Assembly (NCBI GenBank): GCA_022844125.1
Contig: JALHMI010000013.1
Span: forward strand, 62,001 to 126,000
Length of the DNA stretch: 64,000 nt
Origin: Pirellulales bacterium
GTDB lineage: Bacteria > Planctomycetota > Planctomycetia > Pirellulales > PALSA-1355
Direction of reading: 5' to 3'
The position numbers were made by a program, and so were the translations under genes. The notes beneath the pieces were generated by a model. It was not told where the DNA came from and ran no database searches. It saw only the letters and a program-made list of their open reading frames with translations. Positions 9,244-19,090 of the stretch are shown piece by piece (the stretch's first letter is position 1; each line of letters starts with the position of its first letter).

Positions 9244-10320
9244 CTACTTCGTGTGTCCCAGGATCGCGGACTCGTCGAAGATGACGCGGTTGACGACCTG
9301 GCGCTCGTTGGAGGTGTAGACGACGTGAATCTTGCCGTCGCGCGTCTGGATGGCGACGGGATAGGCGGCCGTGTCGCCAGGAATGTTCACGATGTCGCGG
9401 CGATGCGGATAGGTTTTGTCGCCGTCGGTGGAGATGGCCACGGTGAGCGGCATCCGATCGTCGATGTTCGTGTCGTTGTACACGAGCAGCAGGTGGCCGT
9501 TCTGGAGCTTGATGAAGTCGACGGCCGAGTTGGGATTCGGGAATTCGGTATCTTTGGCATCGGTCCAGCTGCGGCCGCCGTCGCGCGATTCGCTGCGGAG
9601 CACGAAACGCTTGGGGTTCGGCTCGAAGTTTCCGCCCGGCCGGAGGTACGCCACGAGGTAGTCGTCGGTGAGCTGTGCTTGTGCCGGCTGCAGGTTGCCG
9701 TTCGCCGACTTGATGCGCGAGGACTCGGTCCAGGTCTTGGTCTTGGGGCTGTAGCGAAGGAAGTAGCTCACCGTGTCCGAGGCGGTGTGTTCGCGATCTT
9801 CGCCCGTCTCGTTGTAAACACCGAGCAGGTAGTCGCCGTCCTGGAGCACGATCGGCCGGCCGCGGACCATCGAACCGAGTTCGAAGGCCAGCATGTCGGA
9901 GTCGGTCCAGGTTTGGCCACGGTCGTGCGAGAGCTTGTACTTGATGCGCGAGGTGGACCAGGTCGGGCCATAGTTGGTGATGTAGAACAACCACACGACG
10001 CCGTCGGGCGCTTGCCAGATGACGGCGTTGCCTTCGGAGCGGCCGGGCGTGTCGGCAATAATCGCGGGCTTTGTCCAGTGGGTGCTCCCCTTGGCCAGTC
10101 GCGAACCGAAGACCGCGGTGTCGCCTTCGTACTCGCCTTCGCCGCCGTAGTAGACGACGTACAGATCGCCGTTGTCGAACTCCGCGATCGACGGCGGATG
10201 CTTGTAGCGGCCGGGAATCTGGGGACCGAAGAGCCGCTCGATTTTGATGTCGTCCGCGGCGTGCAGCGCGGAGGAGAGCGTCAGGAGAGCGGCGAGGCAG
10301 GCGAGAGCGATCTTCAACAT
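9244..10320 (-). CDS. Exported sialidase-like (BNR/Asp-box) protein
   Basis: 358 residues with a signal peptide (MLKIALACLAALLTLSSALHAAD). Asp-box motifs mark the blades of a six-bladed propeller: SHDRGQTWTD near residue 130, SRDGGRSWTD near 230 and a weaker STDGDKTYPH near 300. An N-terminal region IPGRYKHPPSIAEF matches the opening of planctomycete exo-alpha-sialidase-like proteins. Members bind or hydrolyse glycans, and many planctomycete copies are uncharacterised. The catalytic Arg triad and Tyr cannot be assigned safely by eye, so sialidase activity is not claimed. Confidence 0.82.
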   Translation of the reverse strand: MLKIALACLAALLTLSSALHAADDIKIERLFGPQIPGRYKHPPSIAEFDNGDLYVVYYGGEGEYEGDTAVFGSRLAKGSTHWTKPAIIADTPGRSEGNAVIWQAPDGVVWLFYITNYGPTWSTSRIKYKLSHDRGQTWTDSDMLAFELGSMVRGRPIVLQDGDYLLGVYNETGEDREHTASDTVSYFLRYSPKTKTWTESSRIKSANGNLQPAQAQLTDDYLVAYLRPGGNFEPNPKRFVLRSESRDGGRSWTDAKDTEFPNPNSAVDFIKLQNGHLLLVYNDTNIDDRMPLTVAISTDGDKTYPHRRDIVNIPGDTAAYPVAIQTRDGKIHVVYTSNERQVVNRVIFDESAILGHTK

Positions 10321-10406
10321 CGTGGCACCGGGGCAGGGGAGGGGCGTGCGGCTTTCCCGCCAGTGTACCTAGACCTCGGTGGCCATATCTACCGGTTATA
10401 GTCCGA

Positions 10407-10690
10407 CTACGGTGACACCCAATCTTGTCCCGGCGCACGAACGAAGAGGACTCGAACCTCTGAGCCCTGGATCGAGTAGAGAATGCGGTACACGCGGCCG
10501 CTTTTCATCACAAACGATTTGTTTCTCAACGGCACGGAGAAAAGGTGAGCTTCGGGCGCGAGGAAGTGGCGATCGAGATCTCGTTTCAGGGTGGCTAGCG
10601 CGGCGAGGAGGTTGCCGTATGGCTCAGTTATCCTCGGCCCGGCGGCCAGGGCGCGGATCTGCGCAAGCGGTCGGATGGAAATTGCGACTG
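10407..10690 (-). pseudogene. Possible start-less RelE/ParE-like toxin frame
   Basis: An open frame of about 95 codons reads in another frame straight out of the 3' end of the PEP-CTERM gene and stops at a TAG (10407-10409). Its last third, GRVYRILYSIQGSEVRVLFVR, resembles the C-terminal strands of RelE/ParE toxins (YRILY followed by EVxVLxVR). No usable ATG, GTG or TTG with a ribosome binding site lies near its beginning; the only inner GTG gives about 42 residues. It may be a toxin gene whose 5' end was lost, or a chance frame. No antitoxin is next to it. Confidence 0.3.
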
Positions 10691-11134
10691 TCAGGCTTTC
10701 CGGGCAATCCGCCGCGCGGCGAACAGCCCAGCCAAACCCAACAGCAAGAGTCCGAACGCGGTCGGTTCGGGCACGTCGGAAAGATTCAGCGGCAGCGCAG
10801 CCTCGGTCAAAAATGTAGGGGCGGCGGGGCTAGTTTTCGGCACGGCGACCGTTTCCGACGACTGCTGGAGAAGCAGAGCCAACCGGGGCTGAGTACCCGT
10901 GAGTCCGACATCGGCGACCAGATCAAGCGCGAGTTGCGGAGCCTGCGAGAGATTGTCATCGGATGGCGCAAACGTGGAACCAGTTTCAAGCGTGAAAATC
11001 GCTGGGCGTGTGCCGATGGCGCCGGCGTCGCTGCTGGCAATGCTGCTCGCGCGGGCGGAAGTGCCGAGGGCCACGAGGCCGACGGACAGGAGCGAGGCAA
11101 CCGCGCCGCGCAACTTCGAGACACGAATGAACAT
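10691..11134 (-). CDS. PEP-CTERM sorting-domain protein
   Basis: About 147 residues. The ATG at 11134 has AGGAG nine bases upstream and opens a signal peptide (MFIRVSKLRGAVASLLSVGLVALGTSARAS). The middle is Ala/Ser/Thr/Leu-rich with no known domain. The end has VPEPTAFGLLLLGLAGLFAARRIARKA, a textbook PEP-CTERM anchor. A frame extending upstream to 11173 lacks support. It is divergent from the small gene at 11204. Confidence 0.8.
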   Translation of the reverse strand: MFIRVSKLRGAVASLLSVGLVALGTSARASSIASSDAGAIGTRPAIFTLETGSTFAPSDDNLSQAPQLALDLVADVGLTGTQPRLALLLQQSSETVAVPKTSPAAPTFLTEAALPLNLSDVPEPTAFGLLLLGLAGLFAARRIARKA

Positions 11135-11203
11135 GGCGATTGCTCCTGACGAGAGGTCCGCGAAGGTTGACAATAGTTAGTGTTCGCATGTACACTTACG
11201 TGC

Positions 11204-11437
11204 ATGCGAAGCGACCAGTTAACCGATGCTCAAATTGGGATGATTGCGGAAAAGATTCGGCCGATGCTGCGATATTTATCGAAGCTGGAGAACCGCATCC
11301 TGGAGCAAAACTTTCCGGAGGACGATCGGCTGCTGGTGCTGGTGCGTGCTGCGCGCACCGCGTTCCAGGGGCTGCACATGGAGTTGCATTATTTGACGTG
11401 CGACAACATCGGGCGCCCGCCGCGGGAGGGAAAGTAG
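11204..11437 (+). CDS. Conserved-looking small soluble protein
   Basis: About 77 residues from the ATG at 11204 (MRSDQLTDAQIGMI); a frame from 11180 adds eight residues without a better start site. The protein is charged and predicted mostly helical (KIRPMLRYLSKLENRILEQ, then LVLVRAARTAFQGLHMELHYLTCD). No catalytic motif is visible. It resembles small hypothetical proteins I associate with planctomycetes, but this is from memory. Function unknown. Confidence 0.6.
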   Translation: MRSDQLTDAQIGMIAEKIRPMLRYLSKLENRILEQNFPEDDRLLVLVRAARTAFQGLHMELHYLTCDNIGRPPREGK

Positions 11438-11508
11438 GGCATCGGCGGCGTGCTGGCATGACAGCGCTGGCGCGGCTGCGAAGTTGGCACTGGGGGCGTC
11501 GTGCTACG

Positions 11509-12630
11509 CTACGAGGCCATGCGACGCTGGTCGTGGCGGAGCTTGCGGCGGTCGGCACGCGAAAGTCGCTTCGCATCGCTGGAGTGGTCGCTCGACGAAT
11601 TCGGTGAGCTGCCTGCCTGGGCCTTGGTGCCCAGGGCCAGCTTCGGCGCCGGCGGGGCGGCTTCTTCGTCAGCATCGGCCGGAGTCGAACGATCGACCGG
11701 ATCGAGATCGGTGCGGAGCTTGAGCGAAGCCTTTCTGGCCGGCCGCGCGGAAGCCGCACTCTCGTCGTCTTCTGCATCGGCGACCTTGGCGGCCGGCTTT
11801 TTCCGTTTCACACGGACCGGCAACGCCACGGCGCCGGTCACTTCGAGCTGCACGCGGCGGCTGTAGAGCAGCAGCGTGGTGACGAGGAGCACGTAGCCCA
11901 ACAGCCAGCTTCCGCGGAGCCACAGCGGAAACGCGGCGGGACTGTGGACAACTGGCCAGCCGAAGTTTGCCGCGGCGGCCACGCCGAACGAAATGCACGC
12001 CAGCACGAGCGTCATCATCGCCGGCCCGCAGCGGCGGATTTCGATCCCCAGGCGGATCAACAGCCCGGCGACGAGGGTCGTCATGGCGGCCGGGCAAATG
12101 AGATCGGCTCTGAGGCCTGTGGCGCCGCACGCGGCGCTGCACAGCGAATGTATGATTGCCGCCAGCGAGCTGGCCTCCATCAGATTGCCGATCGCGCAGG
12201 CGACGGCCACCAGAATCCACATCCGGTAGCGGCCATGGTAATCGTCGATCCGATGGCGGCGGAGTGAAAAAATGAACAGCGACAGTCCGCTCGCGGCGGC
12301 GAGCAGTGTCGACGCCAGCCATGCCGAGAGCGAGACCGGCTGGTTAACCCGCAAGCTGTTGGCCGCCGAGGTTCCGAGCGCAACTTCCACGCGATCGGCC
12401 GCGAGGTGCAGGCCCAGCACGCCGCCGGCGAGGATGAGCAAACCGCTGACGACGAGCGCAAGTGTCCAACCGCGGAGCGGCACGAGCGCGTGCACGCCGC
12501 GCTGCCGGGCAGCGCGGGCCGCGTCGGAGTACGGTTGCTGCGCGTCGCCACCATCGGTCACGCGCATCTCGGGCGCGGCCGCGGAGCGAGCGGCATCTTC
12601 AGGGAGCAAACGTCGGCGACGATCGCGCAT
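11509..12630 (-). CDS. Multi-pass membrane protein of unknown function
   Basis: 373 residues. After a basic, Ala-rich N-terminal ~50 residues come about six hydrophobic helices (among them LALVVSGLLILAGGVLGLHL near residue 60 and WLLGYVLLVTTLLLYS near 255). The C-terminal ~100 residues are hydrophilic, Lys/Ala/Asp-rich and probably disordered in the cytoplasm. No transporter, kinase or enzyme motif is visible. It is divergent from the signalling gene at 13115. Confidence 0.65.
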   Translation of the reverse strand: MRDRRRRLLPEDAARSAAAPEMRVTDGGDAQQPYSDAARAARQRGVHALVPLRGWTLALVVSGLLILAGGVLGLHLAADRVEVALGTSAANSLRVNQPVSLSAWLASTLLAAASGLSLFIFSLRRHRIDDYHGRYRMWILVAVACAIGNLMEASSLAAIIHSLCSAACGATGLRADLICPAAMTTLVAGLLIRLGIEIRRCGPAMMTLVLACISFGVAAAANFGWPVVHSPAAFPLWLRGSWLLGYVLLVTTLLLYSRRVQLEVTGAVALPVRVKRKKPAAKVADAEDDESAASARPARKASLKLRTDLDPVDRSTPADADEEAAPPAPKLALGTKAQAGSSPNSSSDHSSDAKRLSRADRRKLRHDQRRMAS

Positions 12631-13114
12631 AGGATACGCAGGGGAGTCTTCCGCGGAGCTTATGCCGCCGCGAGAGTGGGTGGGTGGAACGGGGTGGGTG
12701 GCCGGCAGGGATCAGCGGCGCCAATGCCTGACGGACACCCATGGCGGGCAGGGCCTCCTTGAGAGATTCGGCACTTTCGGGCTCCGGCTCCAACGGCAGG
12801 CACGCAAGCGGCGCGCAGTCGGCAAATCGCCGCGGCGCAGGCGCTTGCCTGCCGACAGCGGCGCAATCGCGCCAACCGATACATTTTGACCAACTGCGTT
12901 CCTCGTTTTGACGGTCACCCTTTCGCAAGCTAGGGTTCCTTCGATGCTCTGGATGTTTGCCGCAACCCTGTCACCGCGGAGCGGGTGATCGGCGGGGTCG
13001 ATCGCCGGCACAGGATGCAGGAGGCCGGCAGTGCGTACGCACCACGAGCAGCTCTTCGCCCCCGGCTCCGATGTCTCGGGGGCACGCCTTTGATCGAGCA
13101 GCCGGAGCAGCCCG
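12631..13114. other. Intergenic region between divergent genes
   Basis: About 480 bases between the membrane protein and the HD-GYP/GGDEF gene. Arg-rich frames on the + strand are shadows without ribosome binding sites. It presumably holds both promoters; none is clear. Confidence 0.4.
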
Positions 13115-15271
13115 TTGAGCACCTTGGAGCAAGAGTCTGGCGCATCAGAACTGACCCCGCAACTGGCGGTGGCCACGTATGAAAACCGCTTGATTGAGGT
13201 TCGTCTCGGAATCGCCAGCAGCCTGATCGCGGCGCTGCGGCAGAAACATGCGCCGGCCGCATCGCACTCACTGCGCGTCGCGCTGGGCTGTTCGTCGTGG
13301 GCGTTTTCCGTGGGACTGCCCAACCGAGAGCGCGATGAACTGGAAGTTGCCGCGCTCTTGCACGACCTGGGCAAAATCGGGGCTCCCGATCGTTTGCTGC
13401 TGAAGCCGGGTCCGCTCGACCTGGACGAAGGTCGGCTGATGGACCAGTATCGGCTCTCCGGGCTCGACATCCTGGCCCACTGTTGCCCGCAGCCAAGCAT
13501 CGTGGAAATCATTCGTCACGCGGCCGCCTGGTTCGACGGGACGCGGACGGGCTATCCGCTCGTGGGCAAAGACATCCCCGGCGGCGCACGGATGCTGGCC
13601 ATCGTCGATGCGTTCGACTCGATGACGACCGACCAGGTTTACCGACCGGCGCTGTCGCGCGAGCGAGCGCTGCACGAGTTGTTCGAACACGCCGGCACGC
13701 AGTTCGATCCCGAGCTGGTGAAGTCGTTCAGCGAATTGAACATTGGGGCCCACCTGCACCAGCAAGTGATCAGCCACTGGCTGAAGACGCTCGATCCGCG
13801 CAAGGCCAACCAGTTCTGGAACAACACTCCTCAGCCGCTGGTGACGGCGGCCCAGCCCGCGGACGGGCTGTTTCAGCAGAAGCTGTTCGACAACATGTTC
13901 GATGCGGTGATCTTCGTCGATTGCAATCAGCAGATCGTCCGATGGAACCGCGGGGCCGAGCGGCTGACGGGCCTGTCGAGCGAAAGCGTGTTGCATCACG
14001 GCTGGGAGACCGACCTGATCGGGATGCGGGGAGAACAGAACGAGCGGCTGCTCGGTACGGATTGTCCGGTGAGCTACTGCATCTCAAGCGGCGTGCAGTC
14101 GCTGCGCAGGCTGCGGGTACGGAGCGGTGAGAAGTCGATCACGGTTGACGTGCATACCGTGCCGGTGGTCGGACCGGACGGCACGACGCACGGAGCCGCG
14201 ATGCTGCTGCACGACGCCTCGCCGCAGGCCTCGCTCGAAGAGAAGTGCAACAATCTGCACGAACGGGCGACCAAGGATCCGCTGACCCAGGTGGCGAACC
14301 GGGCGGAGTTCGACCGGATGCATCACTTGTTCGTGGGCGCGCACCTGGAATGCAACGTGCCGTGCAGCCTGATTATCTGCGACCTGGATCATTTCAAATC
14401 GATCAATGACACCTACGGACATCAGGCCGGCGATGAAGCCCTGAAAGCGTTCGCCCAGGTGCTGAAGAGCGAATGCCGCAGCGGCGACGTGGTGGCGCGC
14501 TACGGCGGCGAAGAGTTCGTCGTACTGTGTGCGAACTGCAACAACTCGGCCGCGACCCAGCGTGCCGAACACCTGCGCCGGTTGATCAGCGAATTGCCGC
14601 TGGCGGTGCTCGACGGCAAGGCGCTCACAGCCAGCTTTGGCGTAACCGAAGTGCAGCCCGGCGATACACCTGATTCGATGCTGCGGCGAGCGGACCGGGC
14701 GCTTTTGGAGGCGAAGCGGGTGGGTCGCAACACGGTGATCCAACTGGGCGACGGGCTGATCAAGCCCGGCGCCACGCGCGACGACGTTTCGCTGGAAGGA
14801 CAGCGCGCCGGCGAACTGATGATCGAACGGGTGTTGATTACCTCGGTTCCGCTGACGATGGCCGTCGAGAAGCTGCGCGGCTTCGTGCTGGATCATCATG
14901 CCGAGATACTTGGGATCAAGGCCGACCGGATCGACCTGTTGATCGACGCGTCCGAGCAGCAGCCGACGCGGCGCCGCTCGGATCGGCCAGTTCCGTTTCT
15001 GGTGCAAATGCAATTCGCCGAAGAACGCATTACCATCCGCAACGCGTCGGGATTGCCTTCGGCACGAACATTGCGGACACGCGTGCTCGTGTCGATCCGA
15101 TTGAACCGCACTCGCGACCGGCGTAATGCCGAGATCATGCTGCAGGCGAGCGCCATTCTGGCCGCCGTGCAGTCGTACCTGATGGCCACGCCCGAGACGA
15201 CAACGCAGGAAGAGGGGACCTCGCGGCGGAGCGTGAATATGCTCGCGCCGTGGCTCAAGCTGCGGAGCTGA
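13115..15271 (+). CDS. HD-GYP-like / PAS / GGDEF signalling protein
   Basis: 718 residues; the start is a TTG and is uncertain. Domains in order: an HD-GYP-type domain (~45-205) with HDLGKIG at 83-89 and GYP at 146-148; a PAS domain (~253-370); a GGDEF domain (~385-550) with GGEEF at 464-468 and an I-site RSGD at 455-458, five residues before it; and a C-terminal ~150-residue region I do not recognise. GGDEF domains make cyclic di-GMP, and the I-site allows product inhibition. The HD-GYP part lacks residues normally binding the second metal: the usual HHExxDGxGYP reads [14 protein letters not shown]. It is therefore likely a diguanylate cyclase with a sensory or dead HD-GYP half. Confidence 0.88.
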   Translation: MSTLEQESGASELTPQLAVATYENRLIEVRLGIASSLIAALRQKHAPAASHSLRVALGCSSWAFSVGLPNRERDELEVAALLHDLGKIGAPDRLLLKPGPLDLDEGRLMDQYRLSGLDILAHCCPQPSIVEIIRHAAAWFDGTRTGYPLVGKDIPGGARMLAIVDAFDSMTTDQVYRPALSRERALHELFEHAGTQFDPELVKSFSELNIGAHLHQQVISHWLKTLDPRKANQFWNNTPQPLVTAAQPADGLFQQKLFDNMFDAVIFVDCNQQIVRWNRGAERLTGLSSESVLHHGWETDLIGMRGEQNERLLGTDCPVSYCISSGVQSLRRLRVRSGEKSITVDVHTVPVVGPDGTTHGAAMLLHDASPQASLEEKCNNLHERATKDPLTQVANRAEFDRMHHLFVGAHLECNVPCSLIICDLDHFKSINDTYGHQAGDEALKAFAQVLKSECRSGDVVARYGGEEFVVLCANCNNSAATQRAEHLRRLISELPLAVLDGKALTASFGVTEVQPGDTPDSMLRRADRALLEAKRVGRNTVIQLGDGLIKPGATRDDVSLEGQRAGELMIERVLITSVPLTMAVEKLRGFVLDHHAEILGIKADRIDLLIDASEQQPTRRRSDRPVPFLVQMQFAEERITIRNASGLPSARTLRTRVLVSIRLNRTRDRRNAEIMLQASAILAAVQSYLMATPETTTQEEGTSRRSVNMLAPWLKLRS

Positions 15272-15474
15272 ACCGGCCAGCGGCGAGGCCATTCGCCGGC
15301 GGCATGGTCGCGCACGCGGCGCGCAGCCAATTGTCAGTATTGCACGAATCGGGTATGCTGCGCGGGCGCAATTCGACATCTGTTTTTGGACCGCGCACCA
15401 CGCGCTACGCATGGCCGTTTTCCGGCCATCAGATCAAGACAATCGCGACCCGAAATTCGGAGGAGATACCAGTT

Positions 15475-16083
15475 ATGCCGTACCAACTGCCGCCACTGCC
15501 CTATGCGAATAACGCCCTCGAGCCGCACATCGACGCGCGGACGATGGAGATCCACCACGACAAGCACCATCAGGCCTATGTCACGAACGTGAACAAGGCG
15601 ATTGAAGGCAGCGAGTGGGACAACAAGCCGATCGAAGAGCTGTGCCGCAAAATCGACCAGGTGCCCGAGAAGATTCGCACCGCGGTGCGCAATAACGGCG
15701 GTGGGCACTTCAACCACTCGATGTTCTGGACCACGATGGGTCCCGGCAAGGGCGGCGCGCCCAGCGGCAAACTGGCCGAGGCGATCGAAAAGGACCTGGG
15801 CGGTTTCGAAAAGTTCAAGACGGACTTCGCGGCCGCGGCCACCACGCGATTTGGCAGCGGTTGGGCCTGGCTGACCGTCAAGGACAAGAAGCTCGTCGTG
15901 GAAAGCACCCCGAACCAGGACAACCCGCTGATGAGCGGCAACACGCCGGTCCTGGGGCTCGACGTCTGGGAACACGCCTACTATTTGAATTATCAGAATC
16001 GCCGGCCGGACTACATCACCGCCTTCTGGAACGTGGTCGACTGGGACGCCGTCGGCAAGTTGTACGACGCGGCCGTGAAGTAG
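15475..16083 (+). CDS. sodA: Superoxide dismutase (Mn/Fe family)
   Basis: 202 residues. The ATG at 15475 follows GGAGGAG by about ten bases; the frame extends to 15250 but that part is not protein-like. Metal ligands are H27, H81, D163 and H167 (the last two in [11 protein letters not shown]). [10 protein letters not shown] and the later Q in TPNQDNPL favour the manganese form, though metal choice cannot be fixed from sequence alone. It converts superoxide to peroxide and oxygen in the cytoplasm. A hairpin terminator follows, so it is probably transcribed alone. Confidence 0.96.
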   Translation: MPYQLPPLPYANNALEPHIDARTMEIHHDKHHQAYVTNVNKAIEGSEWDNKPIEELCRKIDQVPEKIRTAVRNNGGGHFNHSMFWTTMGPGKGGAPSGKLAEAIEKDLGGFEKFKTDFAAAATTRFGSGWAWLTVKDKKLVVESTPNQDNPLMSGNTPVLGLDVWEHAYYLNYQNRRPDYITAFWNVVDWDAVGKLYDAAVK

Positions 16084-16146
16084 GCACGCGCATCGCATTG
16101 CACGAATGCTGGCAGTGCATTCTGCTGGCAGACTGAAGATTCGAAG

Positions 16147-16181
16147 GCCCGCGACGCACGACGTGTGCGTGGCGGGCTTTT
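16147..16181 (+). terminator. Rho-independent terminator after the SOD gene
   Basis: A 13-bp stem with one mismatch (16147-16159 with 16165-16177), a five-base loop and TTTT. It lies about 60 bases after the stop codon. Confidence 0.85.
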
Positions 16182-16553
16182 GCGTTTGCGCGCGGGAAAT
16201 CTGTGCGCGGAGAGCGATTCTCGCGTCCGATTGGCGTTGACCGCGATGTGCGGTTTCCTATAATCCCCGCCCTGCGTGGGGCAGGACGCTTCCGCGTCAT
16301 GCGCTGGGTACGGTGGAATATTCCGCACCCTTTCGCATGGCGCTTGCGACCGTCAAACTCCGATGCAATGCAATAGGTCCAGCAGTGGCCGCTCGCGTTG
16401 TCTCAGAACCAATTGGCGGTGGTCCGCACGCGATTCGAACAAGTCACGTCCTCAGGGAAGAGGACCGCACGTGCCCCGCGCGGCAGGGAAGCCGCAATGG
16501 GGGGCACGTTCTGCGATCTCTTCTCGCGCTCATCGATAAGGGAATCCTCCGCC
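16182..16553. other. Intergenic region, nothing recognised
   Basis: About 370 bases between the terminator and the lipoprotein start. The frames here lack supported starts. Confidence 0.4.
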
Positions 16554-17582
16554 ATGCGTGCGAAGTGTTGGCCCGCGATCGTAGTCGTTGCTGCCACGCT
16601 AGCCATGACTGGCTGCCGTAGCGGCAGTTCTGGCTGGAGTTGGAATCGAAAATCCGACGCCGCTCTGGCGAAGAACGAACCGGCGTTGCCATCCTCGGGC
16701 GCCAATGCCGACACGGCGCCGGCATTTGCCAGTGCCGCGGCGCCCACGGTTTCGACAGGCACGCAGACCGCGCCTGGCGGTTCGGCCTTTGCCGCGCCCA
16801 CGTCTCCGAGCCCGTACGCCGGGGCACCGTATCCGGATGCGACGGCTTCGCACACGGCTCCGCCGGCCGGCCCCGCGGCAGGTCCTGCGCCCGACGCGAC
16901 CGCGCTTCAGCAGCAAGGTTCATACGCAGCCGAAGTCGGCGCACCGCCGGCAGCTTATCCAGATACCGGCGCGACAGCTCAGGCGGCGCCAAATCCGTAT
17001 GGCGCTGCCGATCCCTATGGTGCGCCGGCCGCCAGTGCTGCTCCTCCGGCCGACCACTACGGCGGATATGGCGCCGCCGCAGGCGCCGGTGCTTCGCCCA
17101 ATCCGTACGACGCTCCGCCCGCTCCCACTGCCACTGCCGATCCGGCCGCAGCGTATGCCAACAATGCTCCTGCCGCTCCCGCGGGTCCGCAGCCCGAACA
17201 GCATGCCGCCAGTCAGTATGGCGCACAACAATCGGCCGATCCCTATGGCAGTGGAGCCCCGCCGGCTCCCGTGGCGGACACGGCGCAAACAGTGGTTGGT
17301 CCCAACGGCTATGTGCCCGGCAGCACCAACTACACTCCGGGGGACACAGGCTATCAGCCGCCGGGCGTGCCGAACTACCAAATGCCCGCCGAACCGAACC
17401 TGGTCGCGAATCGGGCCGACCCACACTATCGCCCAGGCGGTACGGGCGACTATGTTTCGCCGACGCAGCCGGCCACCGCGGTGGCTGATCGCTACAGCAA
17501 TCCGGCCAGTCAGTACTCGCAGGAGAGCCAGTACTTGAAGGCGGACGGCAGCAACTCGCCGTCGAAGGGTTTTGTGCAGTAG
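16554..17582 (+). CDS. Low-complexity Ala/Pro/Tyr-rich lipoprotein
   Basis: 342 residues from the ATG at 16554. The leader MRAKCWPAIVVVAATLAMTGC ends in a lipobox-like AMTGC, so the Cys should be lipidated. The mature protein is almost wholly low complexity: Ala, Pro, Gly, Ser and Thr with repeated NPYG, DPYG and PYGAP units every 10-20 residues and no globular domain. Such proteins may act as surface spacers or matrix. A frame starting at 16398 is rejected because the leader would be buried. It converges with the di-haem gene, nine bases apart. Confidence 0.75.
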   Translation: MRAKCWPAIVVVAATLAMTGCRSGSSGWSWNRKSDAALAKNEPALPSSGANADTAPAFASAAAPTVSTGTQTAPGGSAFAAPTSPSPYAGAPYPDATASHTAPPAGPAAGPAPDATALQQQGSYAAEVGAPPAAYPDTGATAQAAPNPYGAADPYGAPAASAAPPADHYGGYGAAAGAGASPNPYDAPPAPTATADPAAAYANNAPAAPAGPQPEQHAASQYGAQQSADPYGSGAPPAPVADTAQTVVGPNGYVPGSTNYTPGDTGYQPPGVPNYQMPAEPNLVANRADPHYRPGGTGDYVSPTQPATAVADRYSNPASQYSQESQYLKADGSNSPSKGFVQ

Positions 17583-17591
17583 TCGGTGAGC

Positions 17592-18935
17592 CTACCTTGG
17601 CGAGGCTATCTTGGGTGGAGCCGCGAGCGTCTCCAGGAAAGCCAGCAGGTTCTGACGCTGCGGGCTTGTTAACTCTCGGTATCTGTAGGCGGCGAACTGT
17701 GCCTCGCCGCCGTGCAGCTTGATCGCTTCGTCGACGGTTTCGGCGCGGCCGTCGTGCAGATAGGGAGCCGAATCGCGCAGTCCCCACAGCGGCGGCGTCT
17801 TCCATTCGCGCCGCGCTTCGACGAGCCGCCGTTCGTTGGCGAGTTCGACGTTTTCATAGTATCCCGCAGCGCTGGGCAGCAGCGGATCGATGGGCGCGGG
17901 CGCCGGGTCGGCCAGCGATGGCCCCATTTCGTGAACGAGCAGATCGCTGTACAGGCCAGACACATCGGCCAGCGTCGGGCGATGGCACTCGGCACAGCCG
18001 ACCGAGTCGAACAGAGCTTCGCCGTTCTTGATGCGAACGAGTTGCTGCCGATCGTCGGACAGTACGCGCCGCGGTTTGGGCAGGCGGGCCACGAACTCGG
18101 TCAGATCGCGGCACTCCTGCGCGGAGATATCGAACGGGCGGCGGACGAGCGGGTCTTCGGGTTTGCCAACCGGATTGATCGGTTGCCGATGCGTGGCCAG
18201 TTGAAGCCCCAATTCGGTGGCGCATGCCGAGCGGACGAAGTTGTCCAGATTCTTGACCTGACCGCGCCAGCCGAAGCGTCCGAGGAACCGTCCGCTGACG
18301 ATGCCTCGACGGGCCTGTTGCCGGGCAACCGAGTTGATCTCGAAATCGGGAATGCGGTCGATCAGTCCCAGGCCGAACAATGGGGTGGTGTTGCGGCGGC
18401 TGACGATGAACTCGACGCGACTGACTTTAACAGCCCGGTTGGGAACGCGGCTCTGGCCCCGAAAGATTGCCAGCTCGGCGTTCTGCTGGCGGGCCGGCTC
18501 GTGAAGGATGCGCGGATCGAGACCGAGCATCCGGTTGCGAAACTCGCCGTAAGCTTCGCGATCGGTGCTGAATTTGTGGAGCACGATGGTCGAGGCGGTC
18601 GCGAAACCGGGATGCACTTTTCGGAAGCGATCGTCCGGGCCGCTGGAACTCAGCTCTGCGGCCGAGGGCGTCAGGAGATCAACGTTCTTGTCGTTGGGAC
18701 CAGCGCCGCCGATTCCGCCCAGCGAGTGGCAGGCGACGCACGAACGTTCGTTGTACAGTGGGCCCAGGCCATCGGCCGCGGGATGTGGCGCGGAAGAAGA
18801 CTGCCAGACCCGCTCGAACAGTTCGCGTCCGCGCGCCGCTGAATCATCGTCGGCACGGGCCGGGTCAGAGAGCGCTAGAAGCAACAGAACGCTGGCGCCG
18901 AGGGCACCCCAGAAAGCGCGAAGAGACGCACGCAT
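17592..18935 (-). CDS. Di-haem oxidoreductase-family cytochrome c
   Basis: About 447 residues. The ATG at 18935 has GGAGG at six bases and a signal peptide (MRASLRAFWGALGASVLLLLALSDPARAD); the frame upstream to 19022 is not supported. Two haem-binding motifs, CVACH near residue 60 and CAECH near 320, are joined by long loops including RIPDFEI and FGWRGQV. This layout and the paired haems match the di-haem oxidoreductase (DUF1111/thiol-oxidoreductase-like) family of periplasmic electron-transfer proteins. It ends with ELTSPQRQNLLAFLETL, as in related cytochromes. The electron partner is unknown. Confidence 0.9.
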   Translation of the reverse strand: MRASLRAFWGALGASVLLLLALSDPARADDDSAARGRELFERVWQSSSAPHPAADGLGPLYNERSCVACHSLGGIGGAGPNDKNVDLLTPSAAELSSSGPDDRFRKVHPGFATASTIVLHKFSTDREAYGEFRNRMLGLDPRILHEPARQQNAELAIFRGQSRVPNRAVKVSRVEFIVSRRNTTPLFGLGLIDRIPDFEINSVARQQARRGIVSGRFLGRFGWRGQVKNLDNFVRSACATELGLQLATHRQPINPVGKPEDPLVRRPFDISAQECRDLTEFVARLPKPRRVLSDDRQQLVRIKNGEALFDSVGCAECHRPTLADVSGLYSDLLVHEMGPSLADPAPAPIDPLLPSAAGYYENVELANERRLVEARREWKTPPLWGLRDSAPYLHDGRAETVDEAIKLHGGEAQFAAYRYRELTSPQRQNLLAFLETLAAPPKIASPR

Positions 18936-19090
18936 AACACACCTCCGCTGTTCAGGTTCCGGACTGACGGGAAGACGCGTGACGCACCGAGTTGTGCGGT
19001 GCATTGTAGCGGAGGCGCGCAAGTTCGTGTCGAGAAGAGCATCCGCCCCCGCGCAGATTGCGCGAGTCGCCGCGCGGCCCCGGACCGACT

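Noticed and set aside
10453-10480. T-arm-like text (AGAGG-TTCGAGT-CCTCT on the - strand) suggesting a tRNA 3' end
   Set aside because: No matching acceptor, D arm or anticodon arm lies upstream, and the bases also fit codons of the toxin-like frame.
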